Shown one piece after another: positions 9,019 through 16,713 of a stretch of DNA of 64,000 nt; positions within the stretch are counted from its first letter, which is position 1; every line of letters begins with the position of its first letter. The stretch comes from Nocardioides pantholopis (GTDB lineage: Bacteria; Actinomycetota; Actinomycetes; Propionibacteriales; Nocardioidaceae), in the NCBI RefSeq assembly GCF_003710085.1, contig NZ_CP033324.1, positions 1,550,001 through 1,614,000 of the forward strand, given 5' to 3'. The position numbers and the translations under genes are program-made. The notes under the pieces were generated by a model. It had not been told where the DNA came from. It searched no databases and was given only the letters and a program-made list of their open reading frames with translations.

Positions 9019-10002
9019 GTGTCCTCCAGCCCCACGTTCTCCCTCCTGACCACCATCTCCGCCGGCGCTGCCGGCGATGCGGAGGTACTGCCCCGGTTCA
9101 CGCTGGAGTCGTTCTTCAGCGAGTGGTCCCTGGCCCCGTTCTCGTTCGTGGTGACGGTCTGGGTGGCGGGTCTCTACCTGCTCGGCGTGGCCCAGATGCG
9201 CCGGCGCGGGGACCACTGGCCGATCGGTCGCACGATCGCGTTCGTGGTCGTCGGCATGGGCTCGTTCTACGTCGCGACGGCCTCGGGCCTCGGCGCCTAC
9301 GACACGACGCTGCTCAGCGTGCACATGGTCCAGCACATGGTGCTCTCGATGCTGGTCCCGCTGGCGCTCGCGCTGGGCGCGCCGGTGACCCTCGCGCTGC
9401 GCACGCTGCCCGGTACGCCGCGGCGCTGGCTGCTCGCCGTCGTGCACTCGCGGTTCGCCCGCGTGCTGTCGTTCCCGCCGCTGGCCTTCGTGCTCTACGT
9501 CATCTCGCCGTGGGCGCTGTACTTCACCGGCTGGTACGACGCCTCCCTGGCCTCGACGTACGTCCACGAGATGATGCACCTGCACCTCGTGCTCGTCGGT
9601 GCGCTGTTCTTCTGGCCGCTGATGGGCGTGGACCCGGTCCCGGGCCGCGTCGGCTACCCGGCCCGGATGCTGCTGGTCGCGCTGACGCTGCCGTTCCACG
9701 CGTTCCTCGGCGTCACGATCATGGGCCAAGAGGAGCTGATCGGCGCCGAGCACTACCAGGAGCTGCGCGAGGGCCCGATGGCGTCCTGGCTGCCGCCCGC
9801 CATCGACGACCAGCACCTGGCCGGCGGGATCCTGTGGGGCTCCGGGGACCTGATCGCGCTGGCCTTCTTCGGGGTGCTCTTCGTCCAGTGGGTGCGTTCG
9901 TCGATGAAGGAGGCCAAGCGGGAGGACCGCCGTCTGGACCTCCTGGAGGCGCGGGCTGCCCGAGCGGCGACGGCCGCTCCGCCCGAGGAGTCGAGGCGTT
10001 AG
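9019..10002 (+). CDS. CtaG-family cytochrome c oxidase assembly membrane protein
   Basis: Multi-helix membrane protein of the caa3-type CtaG family, implicated in copper delivery and oxidase assembly; 327 residues. Seven hydrophobic segments are visible, with conserved His-rich stretches such as HMVQHMVLS and HEMMHLHLVLVG that could bind metal. I chose the GTG at 9019 because TAGACT at 9006-9011 sits 7 bases before it (leaderless pattern). It is divergent from ctaE, consistent with an assembly role for the adjacent oxidase. The C-terminus is charged and cytoplasmic. Confidence 0.85.
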   Translation: MSSSPTFSLLTTISAGAAGDAEVLPRFTLESFFSEWSLAPFSFVVTVWVAGLYLLGVAQMRRRGDHWPIGRTIAFVVVGMGSFYVATASGLGAYDTTLLSVHMVQHMVLSMLVPLALALGAPVTLALRTLPGTPRRWLLAVVHSRFARVLSFPPLAFVLYVISPWALYFTGWYDASLASTYVHEMMHLHLVLVGALFFWPLMGVDPVPGRVGYPARMLLVALTLPFHAFLGVTIMGQEELIGAEHYQELREGPMASWLPPAIDDQHLAGGILWGSGDLIALAFFGVLFVQWVRSSMKEAKREDRRLDLLEARAARAATAAPPEESRR

Positions 10003-10012
10003 CATCGCGACC

Positions 10013-10426
10013 GTGACCGACTCGAAGACCGCTCCGTTGAAGGTGCTCGTCTACAGCGACGACGTGAACACCCGCCAGCAGGTGATCCTCGCCCTGGGGC
10101 GGCGTCCGCACCCGGACCTTCCCGAGGTCGAGTACGTCGAGGTGGCGACCGAGCCGGTCGTCCTCGCGAACATGGACGCCGGCGTCATCGACCTAGCCAT
10201 CCTCGACGGGGAGGCGGTCCCGGCCGGCGGCATGGGCATCGCCAAGCAGCTCAAGGACGAGATCTACCAGTGCCCGCCGGTGCTGGTGCTGACCGGACGG
10301 CCCCAGGACGCCTGGCTGGCGACCTGGTCGCGTGCGGAGGCCGCGGTCCCGCACCCGATCGACCCCGTCCAGCTCGCCGAGACAGTGGTCGCGCTGCTGC
10401 GCGAGCGCGTCCCGGCCGTGTCTTGA
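10013..10426 (+). CDS. Receiver-like protein (atypical response-regulator domain)
   Basis: Single-domain protein of 137 residues with a CheY-like layout: KVLVYSDD at strand 1 (acidic pair), VIDLAILDG at strand 3 with the presumptive phospho-acceptor Asp, and VLVLTG at strand 4. The invariant Lys-Pro at the end of strand 5 is not seen; PHPIDP stands there instead. No output domain is present. TAGCAT at 10000-10005 lies 7 bases before the GTG and overlaps the ctaG stop, so it probably has its own leaderless transcript. Its place between the oxidase assembly gene and trpD suggests co-inheritance but not a role. I do not know a function. Confidence 0.7.
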   Translation: MTDSKTAPLKVLVYSDDVNTRQQVILALGRRPHPDLPEVEYVEVATEPVVLANMDAGVIDLAILDGEAVPAGGMGIAKQLKDEIYQCPPVLVLTGRPQDAWLATWSRAEAAVPHPIDPVQLAETVVALLRERVPAVS

Positions 10427-10437
10427 GCGAGGAGCGC

Positions 10438-11487
10438 GTGAGCGGAACGTCCGCGCCCGGGTCCAGCTGGCCGGAGGTGCTCGGAGCGCTCGTGGCCGGA
10501 GCTGACCTGGACGGCGACCAGACCGCCTGGGCGATGGGGGAGATCCTCGCCGGCGCCGCCAGTCCCGCGCAGGTGGCCGGCTTCGCGGTCGCGCTGCGGG
10601 CGAAGGGCGAGACGATCGCCGAGATCACCGGGCTGGTCGACGCGATGTACGCCGCGGCGACGCCGTTCGACGTACCGGGCCGGCTCCTCGACATCGTCGG
10701 CACCGGGGGCGACCGCTCGTTCTCGGTGAACATCTCCTCGATGTCGGCGGTGGTCGCGGCCGGGGCCGGGGCGCGCGTGGTCAAGCAGGGCTCGCGCTCG
10801 GCGTCCTCGAAGTCCGGCTCGGCCGACGTGCTGGAGGAGCTCGGCATCCGCCTGGACCTACCCGCCTCGCGGGTCGCCGCGATCGTCGAGGAGGTCGGCA
10901 TCACGTTCTGCTTCGCGGCGGCCTTCCATCCCGCGATGCGGCACGCAGCGGCCCCGCGCCGGGAGCTCGGCATCGCGACCACGTTCAACCTGCTCGGCCC
11001 GCTGGCCAACCCGGCCCGCCCCCAGGTGCAGGCGGTCGGCTGTGCCGACGCCGCGATGGCCCCGCAGATGGCGGGCGTGCTCGCCTCCCGCGGCACCGAC
11101 GCCTGGGTGTTCCGCGGTGACGACGGGCTCGACGAGCTCACGCTCTCGACCACGTCCTCGGTGTGGCGGGTCCGGGACGGCGCGGTCACGACGTTCTCGG
11201 TCGACCCTCGGGACCTCGGCCTGGACCGGGCCCCGCTGGAGGCGCTGCGCGGCGGCGACGCCCGGCACAACGCCGGCGTCGTCCGGCGCCTGCTGGACGG
11301 CGAGGACGGCGCCGTGCGCGACGCCGTGCTGCTCAACGCCGGCGCGGCGCTCGCGGTCTACGACGCGCCCGGCGAGGAGCCCGAGGTCGCCCTGGCCGCC
11401 GGCATCGAGCGCGCCCGGACCGCTATCGACTCCGGCGCCGCCCGCGCGGTCCTGGACCGGTGGGTGGCGGCCTCGCAGGCCTCCTGA
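10438..11487 (+). CDS. trpD: Anthranilate phosphoribosyltransferase
   Basis: Second step of tryptophan synthesis: transfers phosphoribose from PRPP to anthranilate. It has 349 residues, the usual size. The PRPP motif [13 protein letters not shown] lies near residue 88, and [18 protein letters not shown] and [13 protein letters not shown] follow in family order. GTG at 10438 is preceded by GAGGAG (three-base gap). A TTG at 10423 that overlaps the upstream stop is the alternative start. It is isolated from other trp genes, as in mycobacteria, where trpD also neighbours ctaE. Confidence 0.93.
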   Translation: MSGTSAPGSSWPEVLGALVAGADLDGDQTAWAMGEILAGAASPAQVAGFAVALRAKGETIAEITGLVDAMYAAATPFDVPGRLLDIVGTGGDRSFSVNISSMSAVVAAGAGARVVKQGSRSASSKSGSADVLEELGIRLDLPASRVAAIVEEVGITFCFAAAFHPAMRHAAAPRRELGIATTFNLLGPLANPARPQVQAVGCADAAMAPQMAGVLASRGTDAWVFRGDDGLDELTLSTTSSVWRVRDGAVTTFSVDPRDLGLDRAPLEALRGGDARHNAGVVRRLLDGEDGAVRDAVLLNAGAALAVYDAPGEEPEVALAAGIERARTAIDSGAARAVLDRWVAASQAS

Positions 11488-11488
11488 G

Positions 11489-11506
11489 CCGGGCCCGGCC
11501 GCCCGG
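11489..11506. terminator. GC hairpin between trpD and the RAM-domain gene
   Basis: CCGGGC and GCCCGG arms flank a six-base centre just after the trpD stop, between two convergent genes. It is a plausible bidirectional terminator, but the stem is short and there is no T-run. Confidence 0.4.
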
Positions 11507-11515
11507 GCACGCGGG

Positions 11516-11794
11516 TCAGTCGAGCCCGAGCGAGAACGCGGCCTCGAGGTCGTGGCGCGAGTAGGCCCGGAACGCGATGTGGGTCTCGGTGGCGGTGACG
11601 CCGGGCACCTTGTTCAGCCGGTCGGCCACGACCGACGCGACGTCGTCGTGGTCGCGCACCCGGACCATCGCGATCAGGTCGATCTGGCCGGTCACGGAGT
11701 AGACCTCGCTGACGCCCGCGAGCGCAGCGATCTCCTCGGCGACCTGGGGGATCCGAGCGACGTCGGCCTTGACGAACACGATGGCGGTGATCAT
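11516..11794 (-). CDS. Lrp/AsnC-type ligand-binding (RAM) domain protein
   Basis: Stand-alone RAM (regulation of amino-acid metabolism) domain, 92 residues, without the DNA-binding HTH of full Lrp/AsnC regulators. The alpha/beta fold signature runs from ITAIVFVKAD through GVSEVYSVTGQIDLIAMVRV to VPGVTATETHIAF. Such proteins oligomerise and may bind amino acids. TACCGT with a 6-base gap precedes the ATG, so the transcript is probably leaderless. The neighbouring trpD makes an amino-acid link attractive, but nothing proves it. Confidence 0.85.
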   Translation of the reverse strand: MITAIVFVKADVARIPQVAEEIAALAGVSEVYSVTGQIDLIAMVRVRDHDDVASVVADRLNKVPGVTATETHIAFRAYSRHDLEAAFSLGLD

Positions 11795-11818
11795 GGGGCG
11801 ACGGTATCGCGGGCCGCT

Positions 11819-11905
11819 CAGCGCACCGGACGGTGCGCTCTGCCGGTCAGCGCACCGGTCGGCGCGCTCTGCCGGTCACCGCACCGGACGGTGCACCGGC
11901 GTGAG
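11819..11905. repeat. Tandem 29-bp repeat crossing the stop of the exonuclease/GIY-YIG gene
   Basis: Units start at 11819 and 11848, with a partial third copy at 11877 that lies inside the gene's last codons. Each of the first two contains a near-perfect palindrome (GCGCACCG/CGGTGCGC in the first), so the array can also act as a run of terminator hairpins. The gene's TGA (11876-11878) sits at a unit boundary. Confidence 0.8.
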
Positions 11906-13666
11906 CTCCCGGCGCTCGTCGAACGGCACCAGGTCGCGCCGGGACTGCGCGACCGCGTCGTGCAGGGCGAGGTGGCGGGTGGCCCCGGCCACCGGGCAGA
12001 CCCACTCGCCGTCGATGTCGACCAGGCGGATGCCCGGCGCCTCCAGCCAGCGCAGCACCTGCTCGGTCTCCTCGGCGCTCGCGGCGGGGACCGGGCCCGG
12101 TGCGTCGGCGACGGTCTCCGCGGTGGCCCGGAGCTGGGCGACGTACTGGTGGGCGTCGGCGCCGAGCGGGATCACCCCGGCCGCGGCGAGTCGGCCGTGC
12201 CGGACCACGTGCACCGCCCAGCGGCCGTCGTCCTCGCGGCGGGTCGCGACCACCTCCGGGCAGCGGGAGAGCGCGGAGAGCCGCTGGGTCCGGGACGCGG
12301 CGCGCACGAACGCCGCCAGCCGGTCGCGGTGGGCGCCGGCCTCCTCGAAGCGCTCGTCGGCGGCGAGGGTGGACATCCGCTGGTTGATCGCCTCGACGAC
12401 CGCGTCGGGGCGACGTACGAGCGCGTCGCGGAGCTGCCGCACGACCGAGCCGTAGGCGGTCTCGTCGACGCTGCCGTCGCACGGTGAGAGGCACCGGTCC
12501 AGCTCGGCGAGGACGCACGGCGCCCGCGAGGGCAGCCGGGGCAGCCGGCCGGAGCACTGGCGGATCGGGAAGGTCTCGTGCAGCGCGGCCAGGCACTTCT
12601 CGGCGGTCCGGCGCGAGGAGAACGGGCCGAGGTAGTCGGCCTCGTCGTCGAGGACCCGCTTGACCAGGGACAGGCGCGGCCAGGTCTCGCGGGTGAGCTT
12701 GAGGAAGGTCACCTTGGCCTGGTTGCGCGAGCGCCGGTTGTAGCGCGGCTGGTGCTCGGCGATCAGCCGGAGCTCGCGGACCTGCGCCTCCAGGGTGGTC
12801 GCGCACTCGATGCCGGTCACCGACGTCGCCAGCCCCACCATCTCGCCCATCCGGGACCGGGTCTCCGAGGCGGTGAAGTAGGACCGGACGCGGGTGCGCA
12901 GGTCGCGGGACGTGCCGACGTAGAGCACCCGGTCGCCGTCGTCTCGGAAGAGGTAGACACCCGGCGCGTGGGGGAGCGCCTCGGCGAGGTGCCGCTTGCG
13001 GCGCTGGGCGGTGCTGACCCGGGAGGAGAAGGTCTGCAGCTCCTCCAGCGTGTGCACGCCCAGCCCGCCCAAACGCTCGGTGAGGCCGTGCAGCACGTCG
13101 ACGGTCGCGCGGGCGTCGGCGAGCGCGCGGTGGTTGGGCGTCGTGGCGGCCCCGAAGACCCGGGCCAGCGTGGCGAGCTTGCAGTTGGGGGTGTCGTCGC
13201 GGGTCAGCACCCGCCGGGCCAGCCGGGCGGTGTCGACGACCTCGAAGGCCGGCCACGGCCGCTCCTGGGCAGCGGCGAAGTGCTTGAGGAACCCGACGTC
13301 GAACGGCGCGTTGTGGGCGACCAGCACGCAGCCGGCGGCGAACTCCAGGAACGCGGGGAGCGCGGACTCGATGCTCGGGGCGTCGGCGACCATCGTGTTG
13401 CTGATGCCGGTGAGCACCGCGATGAACGGTGGGATGGCGGTGTGCGGATTGACCAGGGTCTGGAACTCGCCGAGGACCTCGCCGCCGCGCACCTTGACCG
13501 CGCCGATCTCGGTGATCATCGAGCCGCCCGCGGCCGAGCCGCCGGTCGTCTCCAGGTCGACCACGCAGAACGTGACGTCGCGCAGCGGCCGGCCGAGCTC
13601 GTCGAAGCTGCGCTGGGACTCCCACTGGGTGCGGCGCCCCCCGAGGGCACTGGCGGCACTGCTCAT
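11876..13666 (-). CDS. DEDDh exonuclease fused to a GIY-YIG/UvrC-like nuclease
   Basis: Two-nuclease protein of 596 residues, the actinobacterial family that includes M. tuberculosis Rv2191. The N-terminal domain (about 30-200) is a DnaQ-like 3'-5' exonuclease: DLETTGG, HNAPFDVGFL and HRALADARATVD give the DEDDh residues. A GIY-YIG domain follows (about 215-300: PGVYLFRDDGDRVLYVGTS, then RVRSYF), then a UvrC-like Cys region (LDRCLSPCDG). It probably acts in DNA repair as a Cho-like incision nuclease. ATG 13666 is preceded by TACCTT with a 6-base gap (leaderless pattern). The 3' end lies in a tandem repeat. Confidence 0.88.
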   Translation of the reverse strand: MSSAASALGGRRTQWESQRSFDELGRPLRDVTFCVVDLETTGGSAAGGSMITEIGAVKVRGGEVLGEFQTLVNPHTAIPPFIAVLTGISNTMVADAPSIESALPAFLEFAAGCVLVAHNAPFDVGFLKHFAAAQERPWPAFEVVDTARLARRVLTRDDTPNCKLATLARVFGAATTPNHRALADARATVDVLHGLTERLGGLGVHTLEELQTFSSRVSTAQRRKRHLAEALPHAPGVYLFRDDGDRVLYVGTSRDLRTRVRSYFTASETRSRMGEMVGLATSVTGIECATTLEAQVRELRLIAEHQPRYNRRSRNQAKVTFLKLTRETWPRLSLVKRVLDDEADYLGPFSSRRTAEKCLAALHETFPIRQCSGRLPRLPSRAPCVLAELDRCLSPCDGSVDETAYGSVVRQLRDALVRRPDAVVEAINQRMSTLAADERFEEAGAHRDRLAAFVRAASRTQRLSALSRCPEVVATRREDDGRWAVHVVRHGRLAAAGVIPLGADAHQYVAQLRATAETVADAPGPVPAASAEETEQVLRWLEAPGIRLVDIDGEWVCPVAGATRHLALHDAVAQSRRDLVPFDERRELTPVHRPVR

Positions 13667-13758
13667 GGGGCGAAGGTAGAGCGGCGCACCGACATCTCCC
13701 GGCAGGCACGCGCGGAACGTGACCCGGGCCCACCGCGGGCGCGGCCTAGGGTGGAGGC

Positions 13759-15048
13759 GTGACCACGAGTGCCGGAGACCCCGCCCGCACGCGCCTCGAG
13801 CGCGTCGAGGCGCTGCCCGCGCCCGTCCGGTCCCGCCTGGTCGCGCGGGTGGCCGCAGCGCTGCCCGACGTCCCGCGGCTGCCGCCCGCCCTGCGCCGGG
13901 TGGCGTCGTTCGCGCCGGCCCGGCGGGCCCGGCTCGGGGCCGGGGCGATCCTCGCGGCCCTGGCCGACGACGACTTCCGGGACCGGGCGTCGGTGCAGCT
14001 GGGGACCGCGGCCGCCGCGGAGCCCGACCCGGACCCGGTCGACGAGGCGGTCCGCCTCTGGCTGCTCCGGCCGGCCGGCTGGGAGGACCGGCTCGCCGAG
14101 GTGGTCGAGGAGCTCCCCGTCCCCGAGGACCTGCGCGCCGGGGACGAGGTGGAGCGGCTGCGCCACCGGCTCGAGCAGGTCGAGCAGGCCACCCGGGAGC
14201 AGCGGGCCGCGCACCGGGCCGCGGTCGAGGAGTACAAGGCGGAGGTCGCGACGCTGCGGCGCAAGCTGGGGGAGTCGCGCACCGCCCGCGCCGGTGACGA
14301 GGACGCGCTGCGCGAGGCGCAGGGCGCCCGGGCCGCCGCCGAGGCGCTCGCGGCGACCCAGGACAAGGAGCTGCGCCGGCTGCGCGGCCAGGTCGCGCAG
14401 CTGGAGGGCGAGCTGGCGGCTGCCCGCAGCGCGGACCGCGCCGGGCGGCGCGTGGAGCGGGAGGAGGCCGGCCTGCGTGCCCGGGTGCTGCTCGACACGG
14501 TCCTGGAGGCGGCGGCCGGCCTGCAGCGCGAGCTCGGGCTGCCGCCGCTCACCGGCGCGCCGGGGGACCGGGTCGAGGCCGCGGTCGCCGCGACGTGCGG
14601 CCCGGCGGCCGCCGGCGTCGCGGGCCGGCTGAGCCCGGCGATGCTGGAGCAGCTGCTCTCGATGCCGCGGGCCCGGCTGGTGGTCGACGGCTACAACGTG
14701 AGCAAGACCGCGTGGCCCGAGTCCTCCCTCGAGGCCCAGCGGATCCGGCTGCTCAACTCGCTGGCGCCCGTGGTGGCGCGCAGCGGTGCCGAGACCACCG
14801 TCGTCTTCGACGCCGCCGCCGCCAGCGTCCGGCCCGTGGTGGCCGCGCCGCGCGGGGTCAAGGTGCTCTTCAGCCCGCCGGGCGTGATCGCCGACGACGT
14901 GATCCGCGACCTGGTGGCCGCCGAGCCGCCGGGGCGGGCCACCGTGGTGGTCACCAGCGACCGGGCGGTCGTCGAGGACGTCGTGCGCGCCGGCGCCCGC
15001 GGCGTACCGGCGCAGACGCTGGTCGAGCTGCTCACCCGCACCGGCTGA
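13759..15048 (+). CDS. NYN (YacP-type) RNase-domain protein with coiled coil
   Basis: Protein of 429 residues in three parts: an Arg/Ala-rich N-terminal domain (about 1-130), a long coiled coil (about 130-230, heptads in LRHRLEQVEQATREQ and onward), and a C-terminal NYN domain (about 305-425). The NYN domain has the acidic motif VVDGYNVSK, VVFDAAA and VVVTSDRAVVEDV, as in YacP/Rae1-type RNA nucleases. TAGGGT at 13747-13752 precedes the GTG by 6 bases, so it is probably leaderless and divergent from the DEDDh gene. The role in RNA decay is inferred from the family. Confidence 0.85.
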   Translation: MTTSAGDPARTRLERVEALPAPVRSRLVARVAAALPDVPRLPPALRRVASFAPARRARLGAGAILAALADDDFRDRASVQLGTAAAAEPDPDPVDEAVRLWLLRPAGWEDRLAEVVEELPVPEDLRAGDEVERLRHRLEQVEQATREQRAAHRAAVEEYKAEVATLRRKLGESRTARAGDEDALREAQGARAAAEALAATQDKELRRLRGQVAQLEGELAAARSADRAGRRVEREEAGLRARVLLDTVLEAAAGLQRELGLPPLTGAPGDRVEAAVAATCGPAAAGVAGRLSPAMLEQLLSMPRARLVVDGYNVSKTAWPESSLEAQRIRLLNSLAPVVARSGAETTVVFDAAAASVRPVVAAPRGVKVLFSPPGVIADDVIRDLVAAEPPGRATVVVTSDRAVVEDVVRAGARGVPAQTLVELLTRTG

Positions 15049-15164
15049 GTTCCTGCGGCGTGCGGGCGGAGCTGCGGGCGGAACCGCGGGCGGAACTGCG
15101 GGCGACACGCCGGACCGGCCCGTCGCGGGCGCCGATGTCGGTGGCCGGTGCGAGCGTTCCCGCC

Positions 15165-15371
15165 ATGACGACGAGAATCGACTGCGACAGCTGCGTGGTG
15201 CGGGGTCTGGCCTGCCACGACTGCGTGGTGACGGTGCTGCTGGGGCCGCCCCCGGAGCTCACCTTCGATGACGACGAGCGGCGCGCCCTGGAGGTGCTCG
15301 CGTCCGGTGGCCTGGTGCCGCCGCTGCGCCTGGTCCAGCAGCTCGACCCGCCCCAGGTCGAGTCCGCCTGA
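15165..15371 (+). CDS. Small conserved CxxC...CxxC protein
   Basis: Short protein of 68 residues with two closely spaced CxxC pairs (Cys7/10 and Cys17/20 in CDSCVVRGLACHDC), then VVTVLLGPPPEL and an acidic helical tail. The Cys pattern suggests a zinc or redox site. An in-frame ATG at 15135 would add ten residues. Similar small proteins next to an NlpC/P60 gene are, to my knowledge, widespread in actinobacteria, which argues against a chance ORF. Function unknown. Confidence 0.7.
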   Translation: MTTRIDCDSCVVRGLACHDCVVTVLLGPPPELTFDDDERRALEVLASGGLVPPLRLVQQLDPPQVESA

Positions 15372-15380
15372 GACCCCGGC

Positions 15381-15441
15381 GCAGAACTTCTGCACCGAAT
15401 GTGCCAGAGGTTTGGCGGGCGGCGACCGGCGCGACTATCGT
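15381..15441 (+). promoter_or_regulatory. Promoter region of the NlpC/P60 gene
   Basis: TTGGCG (15412-15417) and TATCGT (15436-15441) are spaced 18 bp apart, like a housekeeping -35/-10 pair. This places the start of transcription near 15448, just upstream of the riboswitch. A 13-bp dyad, GCAGAACTTCTGC (15381-15393), lies about 20 bp before the -35 and could be an operator. Confidence 0.55.
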
Positions 15442-15499
15442 GACTGGCTCAGGTGCTCGTGGGAGTGGACCAGCCGGTCCGCGCGGGCGCCGCGCTGAG

Positions 15500-15646
15500 T
15501 TCCGAGTCGCCTCCGGGTGGCCCGGGAGCCGGGGAACCAACTCTTTTCTGGGGTGAATCTCCCGCAAGGCGGCGGCACGCAGGTGTCGCCGAGGAGCGGG
15601 CGTAGGGCAGGTCGTGCCCGAATCCGTCAGCTCACCCGGCAGGCGT
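15500..15646 (+). ncRNA. ydaO/yuaA-type cyclic di-AMP riboswitch
   Basis: The leader carries the conserved blocks of the ydaO class in order: GAGCCGGGGAACCAA (15526-15540), TTTTCTGGGGTGAATC (15544-15559), then GCCCGAATCCGTCAGCT (15616-15632). Pairings between them are plausible. In actinobacteria this class commonly controls NlpC/P60 and Rpf cell-wall hydrolases, which is what follows here. The AAGGAG site of the gene lies 9 bases after the aptamer, so binding of c-di-AMP could affect either transcription elongation or ribosome access. Confidence 0.88.
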
Positions 15647-15671
15647 ACGACACCAAGGAGACCGCTCGCAC

Positions 15672-16664
15672 GTGCTGAATGGCCGAAAGCGAATCGTCAC
15701 TGGCCTCGCCGGGCTCGCGCTCGCGGGAACCATCGGAATCGTCCCCTCCTCCCCGGCCCAGGCCGAGCCGGACATCGACGACGTGCAGGCCCAGGTGGAC
15801 CGGCTCTTCCACCAGGCCGAGCAGGCCTCGGAGCGTTACAACGACGCCCGCCTGGAGCTCGCCGACCTCGAGCGCGACCTCAAGGCGCTGCGCGCCGACG
15901 AGCGCCGCCAGGGCAGCGAGCTGGCCTCGGTGCGCGAGGACGTCGCCGACTCGATCGTCTCCCAGTACACCGGGCAGGGTGTCTCGGCGGCGGGCCAGGT
16001 GCTCGTCTCCGACGACCCCGGGTCCTTCCTCGAGCAGCTGACCACCATGTCGGCCTACAACGACCTGCAGGGCGAGCTGCTCGGCACCTACGGCACCGAG
16101 CTGGAGGCCCTCGACATCCGTCGCGAGGCCACCGAGAAGCGCGTCGCCCAGGTCAGCGCCACCGAGGAGCAGATGGCCGCCGAGCAGGCCGCCATCGAGA
16201 AGAAGAAGGAGGAGGCCGAGGGCCTCCTGGACCGGCTCAAGGCGGAGGAGCGCGAGTCGATCCTGTCCCGCGGCACCACTCGGACGCCCACGGAGGTCAA
16301 GGCCCCCGCGGCCTCCGGCCGGGCCGGCGCGGCGATCCAGTACGCCATGGCCCAGGTCGGCGACGCCTACGTCTACGGTGCGGCCGGGCCCAGCGCCTTC
16401 GACTGCTCCGGCCTCACGATGATGGCCTGGGCGCAGGCCGGCGTGTCGCTGCCGCACTCCTCCAGCGCCCAGTTCTCCTCCGGCGCTCGGGTCGCGGAGT
16501 CCGACCTGCAGCCCGGCGACCTGGTCTTCTACTACAGCCCGATCAGCCACGTGGGCATGTACATCGGCAACGGGATGATCGTGCACGCCGCGAACCCCGG
16601 CACCGGTGTCGTGACCGGCGCGCTGCACTCCATGCCGTACGTCGGCGCCGTCCGCCCTGGCTGA
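15672..16664 (+). CDS. Secreted NlpC/P60 peptidoglycan endopeptidase (RipA-like)
   Basis: Cell-wall hydrolase of 330 residues, predicted to cut D-Glu/mDAP stem peptides. It has a signal peptide (RKRIVTGLAGLALAGTIG, cleavage near AQA), a long coiled-coil region (about 35-205, many Glu/Ala/Arg heptads) and a C-terminal NlpC/P60 domain (about 215-330). The catalytic Cys is in FDCSGLTMMAW, the His in SHVGMYIGNG, with HAANPG after it. The GTG start has AAGGAG 11 bases upstream. It is probably controlled by the c-di-AMP riboswitch in its leader. It corresponds in position to M. tuberculosis Rv2190c. Confidence 0.94.
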   Translation: MLNGRKRIVTGLAGLALAGTIGIVPSSPAQAEPDIDDVQAQVDRLFHQAEQASERYNDARLELADLERDLKALRADERRQGSELASVREDVADSIVSQYTGQGVSAAGQVLVSDDPGSFLEQLTTMSAYNDLQGELLGTYGTELEALDIRREATEKRVAQVSATEEQMAAEQAAIEKKKEEAEGLLDRLKAEERESILSRGTTRTPTEVKAPAASGRAGAAIQYAMAQVGDAYVYGAAGPSAFDCSGLTMMAWAQAGVSLPHSSSAQFSSGARVAESDLQPGDLVFYYSPISHVGMYIGNGMIVHAANPGTGVVTGALHSMPYVGAVRPG

Positions 16665-16677
16665 CGCACCGACCACG

Positions 16678-16713
16678 AAGGCCGGTCGCCCCCGTTGGTG
16701 GGTGGCCGGCCTT
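16678..16713 (+). terminator. Terminator-like hairpin overlapping the next start codon
   Basis: AAGGCCGG (16678-16685) pairs with CCGGCCTT (16706-16713), followed by TTCGG; it begins 14 bases after the NlpC stop. The proposed GTG of the downstream gene (16702) lies within the hairpin, so it may tune read-through or initiation. Confidence 0.6.
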
